DNA of 64,000 nucleotides from Priestia koreensis (GTDB taxonomy: Bacteria; Bacillota; Bacilli; Bacillales; Bacillaceae_H), in NCBI RefSeq assembly GCF_001274935.1, contig NZ_LILC01000007.1:184184-248183 (forward strand). Direction: 5' to 3'. Position 1 is the first letter of the stretch. Each line of letters opens with the position of its first letter. This document shows, piece by piece, positions 8,840 to 18,479 of this stretch. The notes below the pieces were generated by a model. The model was not told the origin of the DNA and did no database searches. It saw only the letters and a list, made by a program, of their open reading frames with translations. The translations under genes and the position numbers were made by a program.

Positions 8840-10564
8840 TCAATTTTCTTCCCCTGCTTGAAACTGCTGTCTGACAAGTCCTCGGTAAAAATCATGCGTG
8901 TTCATTAATTCCTCATGAGTACCGACACCAGTAATCGTTCCATTTTGCATGACTATAATTTGATCGGCGTTCACAACAGTAGATAGCCTGTGCGCAATGA
9001 CAAACGACGTTTTCTCCTTCATCATTGACTCTAGCGCTTGCTGCACGAGCTTTTCAGACTCTGAATCTAAACTTGCCGTTGCTTCATCTAATAGAAGAAA
9101 CTCAGGGTTGCGAAGAATAGCACGTGCAATCGCAATCCGCTGTCGTTGACCACCCGATAAATTGATGCCGCGTTCCCCAACGAGCGTGTCATATCCTTGT
9201 GGAAATCCGCTAATAAATTCATGCGCGTTCGCTTGAGTAGAAGCTTCCCTGATTTCCTGATCCGTCACTTCACCCTGCAAGCCGTACATCATGTTTTCTC
9301 GAATCGTTCCGACTAAAATCGGGGAGTCCTGCTGCACGTAGCTAAATAAGGCACGCCAATCTTTTAGCTGATAGGCGTCACTACGTTGGCCGTTAAGACG
9401 AATTTCACCAGATGAAGGTTCATAAAAACGTTCCATCAAAGAGAAGATCGTTGATTTCCCTACACCGCTCGGACCTACAAAAGCTGTCATCGTACCTGGC
9501 TGAGCAGAAAAGGAGACATTTTTCAAAATAAGGTCTTCGCCGTAGCCAAACGCGATGTTATTAAACGTCAGAACACCCGCCTCTTTTACAGCAAGTCCGT
9601 CCTCATACGGTTCTTCTGCTTCATCTAAAATTTGAAAAATCCGCTCGGATGCCCCCTTTGTTTGCTGAAAGCTCGTCACAAAGCGTGTAAGAGAACTAAT
9701 CGGTATCATGATTTGAAATAAATAAAGAACAAAGGCGACGAGCTCTCCGGCTGATATGTACGCAGCACTAACGCGGTATGCTCCAAAACCAACAATCGCA
9801 ATGAGCACTCCTGTCATCACAGCGCTCATGATCGGAGAAATGAGCGCTTCGATTTTCGCACGACGAATCCCAAACTGATAGAGGGAGTGAAACGATTCTT
9901 TCCCCTTATCAAACTCCGATTTTTCCGTTGTATAAGCTTTGATCAAGCGAATTTCGCCAAGCATTTGCGCTAAAAAGGCCGTAAGCTTTGACATATGATC
10001 CTGCTGTTCTTTCGAAATTTTATACATCTTTCTTGCCATCGGCATAATGACAAGAAACGTTACTGGAATAGCGGCGAGTAAAATTAACGTCATCGGTACA
10101 TCAATCGTAATTAAAATGATGATGGCTACAATAACAGATAAGCTATTCGTAATAAACTCGATCATCTCTGTTGACAATAGATTCATGACAATTGTCGTAT
10201 CATTTGTGATGCGACTGACCATTTCCCCAGATCGGTTTTGGTCGTAAAATGAGATTGGCAAATGAATGAATTTATTCCAAAGCTTTGTTCGCAGACGTTC
10301 AACAACCGCTTGTCCAATTTGCGCTAGCAAAAAGAGAGACACGGCGCTTGAAGCTATCTGAACAAAAAACAAACCGACAATGAGCCCAATCATAGACGGA
10401 GAAAAGCCGTTTTGAAAAGAATCCATCAGCTGTTTAATAAAAATAGGGATCGCAAGGGACACACCTGTGTTGAGTAATGATAGCACAAGTGAAACACCTA
10501 GCTTTCCTTTAGGCGGTTTCGTTAGCCTCCAAAGCTTCCGAAACTGAAAAGATGTTGATGTCAT
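8840..10564 (-). CDS. ABC-type multidrug exporter (BmrA-like half transporter)
   Basis: Type IV ABC exporter of 574 residues with a fused ATPase, expected to act as a homodimer. Six membrane helices span residues about 18-310. The nucleotide-binding domain has Walker A (GPSGVGKST), signature LSGGQRQ, Walker B (FLLLDEAT) and the H loop (IAHRLS). A GTG two codons upstream is rejected because AAAGGAG is optimally spaced from this ATG. Similarity is to BmrA/YvcC multidrug exporters. The substrate is unknown. Confidence 0.85.
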   Translation of the reverse strand: MTSTSFQFRKLWRLTKPPKGKLGVSLVLSLLNTGVSLAIPIFIKQLMDSFQNGFSPSMIGLIVGLFFVQIASSAVSLFLLAQIGQAVVERLRTKLWNKFIHLPISFYDQNRSGEMVSRITNDTTIVMNLLSTEMIEFITNSLSVIVAIIILITIDVPMTLILLAAIPVTFLVIMPMARKMYKISKEQQDHMSKLTAFLAQMLGEIRLIKAYTTEKSEFDKGKESFHSLYQFGIRRAKIEALISPIMSAVMTGVLIAIVGFGAYRVSAAYISAGELVAFVLYLFQIMIPISSLTRFVTSFQQTKGASERIFQILDEAEEPYEDGLAVKEAGVLTFNNIAFGYGEDLILKNVSFSAQPGTMTAFVGPSGVGKSTIFSLMERFYEPSSGEIRLNGQRSDAYQLKDWRALFSYVQQDSPILVGTIRENMMYGLQGEVTDQEIREASTQANAHEFISGFPQGYDTLVGERGINLSGGQRQRIAIARAILRNPEFLLLDEATASLDSESEKLVQQALESMMKEKTSFVIAHRLSTVVNADQIIVMQNGTITGVGTHEELMNTHDFYRGLVRQQFQAGEEN

Positions 10565-10688
10565 ATACACGTACTCCTTTATGTTTCAATCTTACTCATT
10601 ATCACATATTTCCTTCAAAAAGAAACATGTATACGCTCATCAACAAGCTCTGTTGGCCCACCTATTTCTCATGGATAAACTTCAGCCT

Positions 10689-11441
10689 TTACATCACTTT
10701 ATTTGTTGGACGCACGATGACTTCATTAATATTTACGCTCTCAGGCTGTGTGACCGCGTATACTACTGCATTTGCGATATCCGTTGGCTGCAGTGGATTC
10801 ATAGGGCGACTTGCAAACATCTCCTTCACTTCTGAGTCCGTAATGTGCTGGGTAAGCTCTGTTGAAACCGCTCCTGGCGACACGTTAGTCACACGCAGTC
10901 CAGATGAGGAAAGCTCCTTCTCCATTCCTTGTGAAATGGCTCGCACCGCGTATTTTGTTGCACTATAAACGGTGCTAGACGGAAAAATTTCATGACCCGC
11001 AACAGAGGAAACGTTGATAATATGTCCATGCTTTTGTTCCATCATCGATGGAAGGACGGCATGAATTCCATACAAAACGCCTTTAATGTTCACATCCACC
11101 ATTCGCTCCCACTCATCGACGTGATCGTTTTTTAAAAAAGAGAGGAGCATCACGCCTGCATTATTAACGAGTATATCGATCGTACCGAATTCATCCTTTG
11201 CTTCTTGCACGAGTCTTTCCATCTCATCTCGCCTCGTAACATCTGTTTTTACAACGAGCGTTTTCGCTCCGTGTTTTTTTTCTAATTGAGAAGCTAACGC
11301 TTCTAATCGGTCGCTCCGTCTGGCTGCTAATACAATATTCGCTCCCTCACGCGCTAATTCGTGAGCAATCGCTTCACCTATCCCGCTGCTTGCACCTGTT
11401 ACGATCGCTGTCTGATCGTGAAGCTTCATAAACAAACCCAC
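10689..11441 (-). CDS. Short-chain dehydrogenase/reductase
   Basis: Classical SDR of 250 residues. The Rossmann motif TGASSGIG lies near the N terminus, then NNAG and catalytic Ser, Tyr and Lys (SSV, YSATK). It is closest in style to the YdfG group acting on 3-hydroxy acids or serine, so substrate is a guess. The start is a GTG placed 8 bases after GGGAGG; an in-frame ATG four codons later is possible. Confidence 0.8.
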   Translation of the reverse strand: MGLFMKLHDQTAIVTGASSGIGEAIAHELAREGANIVLAARRSDRLEALASQLEKKHGAKTLVVKTDVTRRDEMERLVQEAKDEFGTIDILVNNAGVMLLSFLKNDHVDEWERMVDVNIKGVLYGIHAVLPSMMEQKHGHIINVSSVAGHEIFPSSTVYSATKYAVRAISQGMEKELSSSGLRVTNVSPGAVSTELTQHITDSEVKEMFASRPMNPLQPTDIANAVVYAVTQPESVNINEVIVRPTNKVM

Positions 11442-11473
11442 TGTTATTTCCTCCCGTCTCTATCTTTTTCTCA

Positions 11474-11920
11474 TTATGGACGCTGTCGCTTCAGTTCCAT
11501 CACCTTTTCAGGTGTTGCTAGTGATGTAAATCCAAACTGCGCATAAAGATCATGTGCGTCATTTGTTACTAACATCACACGCTTAATGTCACTTATTTCG
11601 GGGTGTGTTAAAACGGTTTCGACCATCCATTTCCCTAACCCCTGTCCTCTTTCTACTTCTACTACGAATACATCAGCTAAGTAAGCGAACGTCGCCTGAT
11701 CCGTGACGAGACGAGCAAATCCAACTTGCTTTTTATTCGATGGACTTCCTTTAAACAAACCAAAACTTAGCGAATTATGTATAGACTTTTGAATGACGTC
11801 GTAGGGACGTCCTTTGGCCCAGTAAGACGTATTATGTAAATAGTCACATATAAACGATTGATCAAAAAGCTCTTGATCCGTAGTAATGAAGTAATCTAAT
11901 GATGAATGAATACTCTGCAT
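11474..11920 (-). CDS. GNAT-family N-acetyltransferase
   Basis: 148 residues with the GNAT core: an LADVFV beta strand, the acetyl-CoA loop RGQGLGKWMVE, and a C-terminal LYAQFGFTSL motif. The acceptor substrate is unknown. It stands 32 bases upstream of the SDR start codon on the same strand and could be cotranscribed. GGGAGAAGG precedes the ATG. Confidence 0.78.
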   Translation of the reverse strand: MQSIHSSLDYFITTDQELFDQSFICDYLHNTSYWAKGRPYDVIQKSIHNSLSFGLFKGSPSNKKQVGFARLVTDQATFAYLADVFVVEVERGQGLGKWMVETVLTHPEISDIKRVMLVTNDAHDLYAQFGFTSLATPEKVMELKRQRP

Positions 11921-12116
11921 ACCTTAAACCTTCTCCCTATATGATGTTTTGGTATATTTTTAGAATAATACAAATATTTTACTGTTATATTTATCGTAGC
12001 TCTTTTTGGAATACCCGTCAATATGAAACTCTGCTATCTCTGTTCCAGTTCACCTTTGGCTGTCAGGTGGATTAATCTAGTCTTCAGCTCTACTTGTCAA
12101 ACGAACTCTCAAGTAG

Positions 12117-12170
12117 AAAAAAGGCTTCTAATTGATTTCACGAACTGGAAATCAATTAGAAGCCTTTTTT
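12117..12170. terminator. Long bidirectional terminator hairpin
   Basis: A stem of about 23 bp (left arm ends ATTGATTTC, right arm begins GAAATCAAT) with an 8-base loop and T runs on both sides. It ends the small membrane protein gene at 12176. Confidence 0.9.
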
Positions 12171-12175
12171 GTTCA

Positions 12176-12400
12176 TCATTTTCTTCTTTTTCGCTGAACG
12201 TGATCCTGCCATTTACCGACTAACTCATGAAAGGAACTGTTATAACGCCAAATAAGTGCCCAAATAAAGGCATCGATGACAGCTGATACAGGTTTGAGAG
12301 TACCTAAATAGGCAGAGACAGGGACAACATAAACTAAGCTAGTGATCGCAACCGCCACAACTAGTAGTTCAACATACACTTTCATTTTCATGAAATCCAT
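12176..12400 (-). CDS. Small two-helix membrane protein
   Basis: 74 residues. Two hydrophobic stretches (about 8-30 and 36-52) precede a basic tail ending KRRK. Function unknown. GGATGGAG precedes the ATG and a strong terminator follows, which supports a real gene. Confidence 0.6.
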   Translation of the reverse strand: MDFMKMKVYVELLVVAVAITSLVYVVPVSAYLGTLKPVSAVIDAFIWALIWRYNSSFHELVGKWQDHVQRKRRK

Positions 12401-12540
12401 TTTTCTCCATCCTTATTAAATAGTCTCCTTTATCATACGATGTTTGTTTAGGAAAAGATAGCCGTATTTCATTTCATTTTATTTACAAATCAAATGCACC
12501 TTTTCACATAGAAAAGCCGCTTGATAGGACAAGCAGCTCC

Positions 12541-13131
12541 TTAGTTAGTCATTTCATACGTGCGCAGGCGCTCCCATTCCTCGCGAAGCATCCCCATTTT
12601 AATGGAATCATAGTATTCACCTTCAACGATGCGCGCTTTTCGAATTCGCCCTTCTTCTACCATGCCAATCTTCCTCGCAAGATTCATCATCCTCACGTTC
12701 CCTGACCAAGTAGAAATACCTAAGCGCACAATATTCATATGCTCAAAAAGATAATCGGTCCAAAGCTGAAAAGCCTCTGTTCCATATCCACCAGACCAAT
12801 AGGAGGAATCAAAAATAACGATACCACTTTCTACCCAGTTCGTCACTTGATCTTCCCAATAACGACTAACGATCCCAATCAATTGCTGATCTGCCTCAAT
12901 GACCATAATCGAACGGGCCTGATCCGTCTCACTTTCTTGCAGTCGCATGCGAAATCCTTCTAAAAACTCATCTGGCGTTTTGTTTTTCAATTTATAGTAC
13001 GGCCCATTCCATTTATGATGCTCTTGATCATCTGCTTCGTAATTCCAATAATACATCTTACGAACGTCACGCTCCGTTAAGTCTCGAAGCGCTACCTTTT
13101 GCCCTTCTATTCTCAGCCTGTACTGTTTCAT
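12541..13131 (-). CDS. GNAT acetyltransferase (RimJ/RimL type)
   Basis: 196 residues. It has the RimJ/RimL-like opening (GQKVALRDLTERDV), the WVESGIVIF and SGGYGTEAFQLW acetyl-CoA-binding region and the IGMVEEGRIRKA segment. It probably acetylates a small amine or an N terminus; the substrate is unknown. The open frame runs 65 codons further upstream, but only this ATG has a good RBS (GGGGAGAAGGAA), and the extension would overlap the upstream gene. Confidence 0.78.
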   Translation of the reverse strand: MKQYRLRIEGQKVALRDLTERDVRKMYYWNYEADDQEHHKWNGPYYKLKNKTPDEFLEGFRMRLQESETDQARSIMVIEADQQLIGIVSRYWEDQVTNWVESGIVIFDSSYWSGGYGTEAFQLWTDYLFEHMNIVRLGISTWSGNVRMMNLARKIGMVEEGRIRKARIVEGEYYDSIKMGMLREEWERLRTYEMTN

Positions 13132-13225
13132 TTCCTTCTCCCCTTCAACTGACCGAAAATTCAAACTTATTATACCACATCTTTCACAACGATCAGTTGA
13201 TGATTTTGACCTATTTAAATAAGAT

Positions 13226-14047
13226 TTATGTTTGAAACAATACACCTCGAACCGCTTGGATATAACGTTCAGCAGACCGTTGCACAGCTTGATTCGCCTC
13301 CTCTTCCACAATACGATGAAAGGCATTATACAATCGGTTAAAACGAAGAGGTCGTACTTTTTCTTGTATCTCTTCCACTTTTTCAGGAGGAAGCGGAATC
13401 AGGTTTGGATAGCTGTACATAAAACTCACCCATTTATGGTCTGCTACAACTTGAATAACATCACCCGTTAGAAGCACCCCACGCCCCTGATCACCTCGCT
13501 CCCAATGAAGAACCGCTGCACCTTTAAAATGGCCACCTAAACGATGAAGAGTCAGACCATCTGTAAGCGTCAGCTTCTCACCTGACCAGTAGACAATATG
13601 TTCACTTGCTCGCATGACCCACTCCTTATCATCTTCATGAACGTAGATCGGAACGTTGAACGTTTCCGCCCATTCTACCTGTGTTGAATAATAATGAGGA
13701 TGTGAGAGTGCAATCGCATCAAGTCCTCCTCGTTCCTTTATTTCTTCCATTGTTTTTTCATCCAGGTACGTAATACAATCCCATAACACGTTGTAGCCCT
13801 GGTGCTCGACAAGGTAAGCCGTTTGCCCAATCGCAAATTCCGGAACCGTTTTAATACTATGTAGAAACTCTTCCTCTTGAATCCATTCATTGTGAAACGA
13901 TTGTTGCTGCATTTTTTCTAATGTTGTCCACGTCTGACCACTTGGACGAACGTATTGTCTTTCCTCTAAACATATTGGACAGCTCTTTGGTTTTTGTGAC
14001 TGTTTTTCATATTGCACACCGCACGTTTCACAAATGTAATGATTCAT
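13226..14047 (-). CDS. Rubredoxin-like zinc-ribbon / metallo-beta-lactamase-fold protein
   Basis: 273 residues. The N terminus has two CxxC knuckles (CETC, CPIC) of a rubredoxin-like zinc ribbon. An MBL-fold domain of about 210 residues follows. The usual HxHxDH metal motif is replaced by SHPHYYS, while HFKG and LTGD are retained. The active site is therefore atypical and hydrolase activity uncertain. The start at ATG-AAT-CAT is chosen because AAGGAAGG is about 10 bases upstream; the ATG three codons earlier is too close. Confidence 0.75.
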   Translation of the reverse strand: MNHYICETCGVQYEKQSQKPKSCPICLEERQYVRPSGQTWTTLEKMQQQSFHNEWIQEEEFLHSIKTVPEFAIGQTAYLVEHQGYNVLWDCITYLDEKTMEEIKERGGLDAIALSHPHYYSTQVEWAETFNVPIYVHEDDKEWVMRASEHIVYWSGEKLTLTDGLTLHRLGGHFKGAAVLHWERGDQGRGVLLTGDVIQVVADHKWVSFMYSYPNLIPLPPEKVEEIQEKVRPLRFNRLYNAFHRIVEEEANQAVQRSAERYIQAVRGVLFQT

Positions 14048-14130
14048 ATTTTCCATTCCTTCCTTGTTATCTCTTCTTCTACTATACAATCTCCTTCCAT
14101 ATACTTCCTCTCTCAAAAGACTGACTTTTC

Positions 14131-14775
14131 CTACAACTTTAGACCGATGAAGCGATTTAGTTGCTTTCTAATTTTCATAAAAACCTCTTGATAAAAAGCT
14201 GAATCATGAGGAACGAATGCTGCTGTTCCGACCTTCTTTGAGAAGATACACCGAAAACCAGAAATGTCCTCAATATAGCCCTCAATGTGAATAGAGTCTT
14301 TGGTTCCGTCCCATAATCCTTCTGCGTCTTCTAAGCGAACTCGTGCCATTCCTGCTACCTCTTCCCGTTGAAGTACGTATTGATTCATGCTGCATTTATT
14401 CACACCTAAAAATGTATGGGCAAGCTCCCGATCAATCAACGCCCCCCTTGTGACGCAATATTTTAACGTTCCTAGAGATCGTAGTTCCTCTAGTGTAACC
14501 TCAATTCCGATTTCTTCTTTCACCTCTCGTACACCATCCACAACTGTTTCATCCGCTAGCAAATGGCCGGCAGCGGTAATATCAAAAAGGTTCGGATAAT
14601 CTTTTTTCTGCTCACTACGGAGCTGAAAATGTATGTATGCCTGTTCATTGATCGTTTCGACGAACCAGCAGTGAAACGCCTCGTGCCAATAACCTTTTTC
14701 GTGTACTTCTGCTCTTGTTTTTACGCCGATTGGACGTTCGTTTTCATCAAAAATCCGAATCAATTCTGTTTCCAT
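14131..14775 (-). CDS. Nudix hydrolase of the IDI-like group
   Basis: 214 residues. A Nudix box (GHLLADE followed by REVKEEIGI) lies at about 70-92. The E-to-RE spacing is six residues rather than the canonical seven. The opening ELIRIFDENERPIG resembles isopentenyl-diphosphate isomerase-type Nudix proteins that hydrolyse nucleoside-diphosphate derivatives. The substrate cannot be assigned. The RBS GGAGGAG is strong. Confidence 0.8.
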   Translation of the reverse strand: METELIRIFDENERPIGVKTRAEVHEKGYWHEAFHCWFVETINEQAYIHFQLRSEQKKDYPNLFDITAAGHLLADETVVDGVREVKEEIGIEVTLEELRSLGTLKYCVTRGALIDRELAHTFLGVNKCSMNQYVLQREEVAGMARVRLEDAEGLWDGTKDSIHIEGYIEDISGFRCIFSKKVGTAAFVPHDSAFYQEVFMKIRKQLNRFIGLKL

Positions 14776-14844
14776 TTGGACTCTCCTCCTTTTCCTCTTT
14801 CATCATACCGAATTTACGTACGGAAAAGGAATTAGATCGAGCTG

Positions 14845-15291
14845 TTACCCATATTTTTTCTGATGGGCTTTCTTTTTGGTGAGATAGTCTTCATCCTCCC
14901 GTACTACTTTCCACTTTTCTTCGAAAATAGCCGCTGATTTTGCTTTTTCTTCATCATGCTGACGTTCCTTTTGATTGCCTTCTTTGTCGTATTTGCGCCC
15001 ACCTTTGTAGTTTGTATATCTCCGTGCACGCGTGTACCCCATTTGCAGAAATTTTCTAGACATATCCATCCCAACGAAATCATCTGCTTTTTTGTACGCC
15101 AAAAACAACTCATAAATTTTCTCAGAGGATTCTTTCGCTTCTTTTGGTGTCTTGAATTTCCAATAGGGTAAAATCTCTTTTTTGTACGGTTCTACGAGTA
15201 AAACTCCTTGTTCACCTCTTCCAACCCGATATTTTTCGGGATTTTTCCGGAAATTTATTTCATCAAAGTTTAACGAGTAATCGAATGCCAT
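14845..15291 (-). CDS. DUF4385-family protein
   Basis: About 148 residues, charged and soluble. It carries the FRKNPEKYRVGRGEQGVLLVEPYK block I associate with DUF4385, then KFKTPKEAKESSEKI and a Lys/Glu-rich C terminus. The family has no known function. The internal ATG is used because AAGGAGG lies 7 bases upstream; a GTG two codons earlier sits within that spacing. Confidence 0.7.
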   Translation of the reverse strand: MAFDYSLNFDEINFRKNPEKYRVGRGEQGVLLVEPYKKEILPYWKFKTPKEAKESSEKIYELFLAYKKADDFVGMDMSRKFLQMGYTRARRYTNYKGGRKYDKEGNQKERQHDEEKAKSAAIFEEKWKVVREDEDYLTKKKAHQKKYG

Positions 15292-15297
15292 TTCCAC

Positions 15298-15733
15298 TCC
15301 TCCTTGATCATTTTTATTGCATGTTTATATGCATATCTACCCTTTTCTATCAAGGGTTAGACACTTCCTAAAAAGGAAGGAACAAGGAGGATTTGTTTTG
15401 GAAATTATTTACTTTTAATGTAAATATAAGTTTTTTATTCAAAATGAAGAATTTTACGAATTTAATTTGTAAGCGCATACTCGCTTGAAACCTGTGAAAA
15501 TCATGTTTAAGGTATATAGACAGAAGGTATAGTAAAAGGAGATTTGCACATATTACTACATATGCATTATCAAATTTTTATGATGATTTTAACGTATGTG
15601 CAATACTTTCAACCTGGCAATAATTTTGTATAGTCTTGCGTAAATATACAGCAAGAAAAAAAGTTAGAGACAGGAGGGAAAGCGAAAAAAACGTTGGGTA
15701 TTGGTTTTAACTTGAAGGAGGAACAATACATTT
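15298..15733. other. Intergenic region upstream of yveA
   Basis: 436 bases without a convincing gene. The region is AT-rich. A weak cre-like site (TGTAAGCGCATACT, two mismatches) lies at 15469-15482. A TTG-started frame of about 19 codons at 15694 overlaps the yveA start, but there is no support that it is translated. Confidence 0.5.
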
Positions 15734-17350
15734 ATGGGTGGAAAATTTAAAAAGACGATATCATTATTAGATCTTACCCTTATAGGTCTTGGGGCAATCT
15801 TTGGATCTGCATGGCTGTTCGCTGTGAGTAACGTAGCGTCACAGGCAGGTCCAGCAGGGAGCTTCTCATGGATCATTGGTGGGGTCATTATCCTACTAAT
15901 CGGTCTCGTATACGCTGAGCTTGGGGCGGCATTACCACGAACAGGTGGAATTATCCGCTATCCCGTTTATTCACACGGACCGCTAGTCGGCTATATGATT
16001 TCTTTTATTACGATCGTGGCTTACACAAGCTTAATCTCGATTGAGGTAACGGCTGTACGTCAGTACGTAGACTACTGGGCAGGCGGTGTTCTGACAAAGG
16101 CTAACTCAGACTCCCCTACCATTCTAGGATGGCTTCTACAATTTGTTTTATTAGTAGCCTTTTTCTTACTGAACTACTGGAGTGTAAAAGCATTCGCAAA
16201 ATCTAATATCATTATCTCGATTTTTAAATACGTCGTTCCAGTAACAATCATCGTTGTACTAGCCTTCCACTTCAAATCAGGAAACTTTACAGTAGAAGGA
16301 TTTGCACCATTTGGGTTTGATGGAATACAAGGTGCCATTTCAACCGGTGGGGTCATGTTTGCATATTTAGGTCTTCACCCGATCGTTTCGGTCGCGAGTG
16401 AGGTTAAAAATCCGCAGCGAAACATTCCAATCGCATTAGTACTTTGTATCATTCTTGCAGCCGTTATTTACACAGCTCTTCAAATTTTATTTATCGGAGC
16501 GATTCCGACAGATATGATTTCAAGCGGTGGCTGGACAGCTATTCAAGACAAGTTCTCTCTTCCGTTTAAAGATATCGCCGTTGTTTTAGGATTAGGATGG
16601 GTTGCGTCACTTGTTGTATTTGATGCGATCTTATCACCAGGTGGTAACGGAAATATCTTCATGAATACAACAGCTCGCCTTGTGTATGCATGGTCTCGAA
16701 ACGGTACATTATTCAAAACGTTTTCTAAAGTTGATAAAGCAACAGGTATTCCGCGTTCGTCACTATGGTTGTCACTTGGTTTATCTATTTTCTGGACACT
16801 ACCATTCCCTTCTTGGAATGCACTTGTTAACGTATGTTCTGTAGCATTAATTCTTTCTTATGCGATTGCTCCTGTTTCAGCAGCGACATTCTCTGTTAAT
16901 GCGAAAGGTTTAGAGAAGCCATTTAAATTGAAAGGCATGAACATCATTGCCCCTATTTCATTTATCTTTGCTTCATTTATTGTATATTGGTCTGGATGGA
17001 AAACAATTTCTTGGTTACTTGGATCACAGCTCATCATGTTTGTGGTTTACTTAATTTTCGCCAAATACGTTCCAACAGACAAAGTAAAATTACCGCAACA
17101 GCTTAAATCTTCTTGGTGGCTTGTTGCGTACTACATCGTAATGCTGATCATTTCATACATCGGTTCATTCGGTGGAGGTAAAGGACTTATTGATACACCT
17201 GTCGATTTAATCATTATTGCCATTGTTTCTCTCGCTATTTTCTTCTGGGCGAAGTATAGTGGATTACCAAAAGCAATGATTGATAATGATGATGAATCAC
17301 CTGAAGAACACGCTGAGCATGAAAAAGCAGAAGAAAACCCTGCACACTAA
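15734..17350 (+). CDS. yveA: Aspartate:proton symporter (APC family)
   Basis: 538-residue amino-acid permease with about 12-14 membrane helices. The sequence closely follows B. subtilis YveA: an LDLTLIGLGAIFGSAWLFA opening, PRTGGIIRYPVYSHG, and a SPGGNGNIFMNTTARLVYAW block. YveA is the L-aspartate/proton symporter (family knowledge). The C-terminal tail is acidic and His/Glu-rich and slightly longer than in B. subtilis. GAAGGAGG lies about 13 bases upstream. A terminator follows. Confidence 0.9.
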   Translation: MGGKFKKTISLLDLTLIGLGAIFGSAWLFAVSNVASQAGPAGSFSWIIGGVIILLIGLVYAELGAALPRTGGIIRYPVYSHGPLVGYMISFITIVAYTSLISIEVTAVRQYVDYWAGGVLTKANSDSPTILGWLLQFVLLVAFFLLNYWSVKAFAKSNIIISIFKYVVPVTIIVVLAFHFKSGNFTVEGFAPFGFDGIQGAISTGGVMFAYLGLHPIVSVASEVKNPQRNIPIALVLCIILAAVIYTALQILFIGAIPTDMISSGGWTAIQDKFSLPFKDIAVVLGLGWVASLVVFDAILSPGGNGNIFMNTTARLVYAWSRNGTLFKTFSKVDKATGIPRSSLWLSLGLSIFWTLPFPSWNALVNVCSVALILSYAIAPVSAATFSVNAKGLEKPFKLKGMNIIAPISFIFASFIVYWSGWKTISWLLGSQLIMFVVYLIFAKYVPTDKVKLPQQLKSSWWLVAYYIVMLIISYIGSFGGGKGLIDTPVDLIIIAIVSLAIFFWAKYSGLPKAMIDNDDESPEEHAEHEKAEENPAH

Positions 17351-17351
17351 G

Positions 17352-17396
17352 ACAAAAGGCGATCCCCTCAAAAAGGATCGTCTTTTTCTTTTTTTA
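17352..17396 (+). terminator. Terminator of yveA
   Basis: Stem AGGCGATCC/GGATCGTCT with an AT-rich loop and a long T run (TCTTTTTTT). Confidence 0.85.
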
Positions 17397-17485
17397 TATA
17401 TAGTTTACATAATAATATTATTGTCTTTATATAATCAGAAATTAAAATATATGGTATAGTTAACAAACTACGTGGAGGTGTTTTT

Positions 17486-18364
17486 ATGAAAGAAATAACC
17501 ATTTATCACTATGAGGCATTTAGCGACGTTCCCCATAAAGGAAACCCTGCTGGCGTTGTTTTCGGCGGAGAATCATTAACAGATGAAGACATGCAGCGTA
17601 TTGCACTAGAAGTGGGATTTAACGAAACATCGTTCCCTGTACCTTCTCTTGTCGCTGACGTTCGCATCCGCTATTTTACTCCTGGACATGAAATGGATTT
17701 GTGTGGTCATGCGACGGTTGCCACCCTTTTTGCCCTTCGTACACATGGTCTTCTTCCTGTGAAAGAAGCATACACGATCGAGACGAAAGCTGGGATTCTC
17801 CCCGTTCGTGTGACTGAAGTTGATAATCAGCTATACATAACGCTTCAACAAGCAACACCGCAATTTCGCCATTTTCACGGTGATCGAGATGCCTTAGCAT
17901 TAGCGATGAACCTAACGGAAGATGATCTTGACCTCACTCTTCCTATTATGTACGGAAGCACAGGCATTTGGACACTATTAGTTCCCATTAAAACGCTAGC
18001 ATCCTTTTCACAAATGAAGCCATATAATGACCTCTTTCCTTCTATATTAAAAGACATGCCTAACGCATCTCTTCATCCGTTTTGTTTGGAAACTGTTGAT
18101 CCTCATACCCATATGCACGCTAGACATTTTTCTTCTCCGTTTTCTGGCACAACTGAAGACCCTGTAACAGGGACCGCATCAGGCGTGATGGGTGCGTATT
18201 ATCAGCGATATATTCAACGAACAGAAGATGCCGTTCAGCTCGTGATCGAACAAGGGTCAGAAATGAACCGAGACGGACGTGTTCATATTTCGATTAGTCC
18301 TCACCAAGAAGTGAAAATGAGTGGCAACGCTGTATTTGTGAAGAAATGGACCATTTCTCTTTAA
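17486..18364 (+). CDS. PhzF-family epimerase/isomerase-like protein
   Basis: 292 residues of the diaminopimelate-epimerase-fold PhzF family. The N terminus has FSDVPHKGNPAGVV and catalytic Glu47 (FNETSF). DLCGHATVAT and a C-terminal EDPVTGTASG phosphate-like loop are also present. Family members isomerise small cyclic or amino-acid substrates; the physiological substrate is unknown in Bacillus. The RBS (GTGGAGGTG) is well spaced. Confidence 0.85.
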   Translation: MKEITIYHYEAFSDVPHKGNPAGVVFGGESLTDEDMQRIALEVGFNETSFPVPSLVADVRIRYFTPGHEMDLCGHATVATLFALRTHGLLPVKEAYTIETKAGILPVRVTEVDNQLYITLQQATPQFRHFHGDRDALALAMNLTEDDLDLTLPIMYGSTGIWTLLVPIKTLASFSQMKPYNDLFPSILKDMPNASLHPFCLETVDPHTHMHARHFSSPFSGTTEDPVTGTASGVMGAYYQRYIQRTEDAVQLVIEQGSEMNRDGRVHISISPHQEVKMSGNAVFVKKWTISL

Positions 18365-18479
18365 CAAAATCCTTTAATCCAAATTTCTTATGACTGATCA
18401 TAAGGATTATAATCTATGTCCACGCCTGCTTTTATACTATTATGTTAATTGGAAGATACTAGTAAAGGGGAGAAAATGA

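Noticed and set aside
8840..10564. HrtAB-type heme exporter partner of the HssRS-like system
   Set aside because: The gene is a BmrA-like fused half transporter, not the separate ATPase and permease of HrtAB.
15469..15482. Catabolite-repression (cre) site upstream of yveA
   Set aside because: Two mismatches at conserved positions of the consensus, so it was kept only as a remark in the intergenic entry.
15694..15752. TTG-started leader peptide overlapping yveA
   Set aside because: It has only about 19 codons, no distinctive composition, and no regulatory structure nearby.
18370..18415. Terminator after the PhzF gene
   Set aside because: CTTATGA/TCATAAG forms a hairpin but has no T run, so termination is not convincing.
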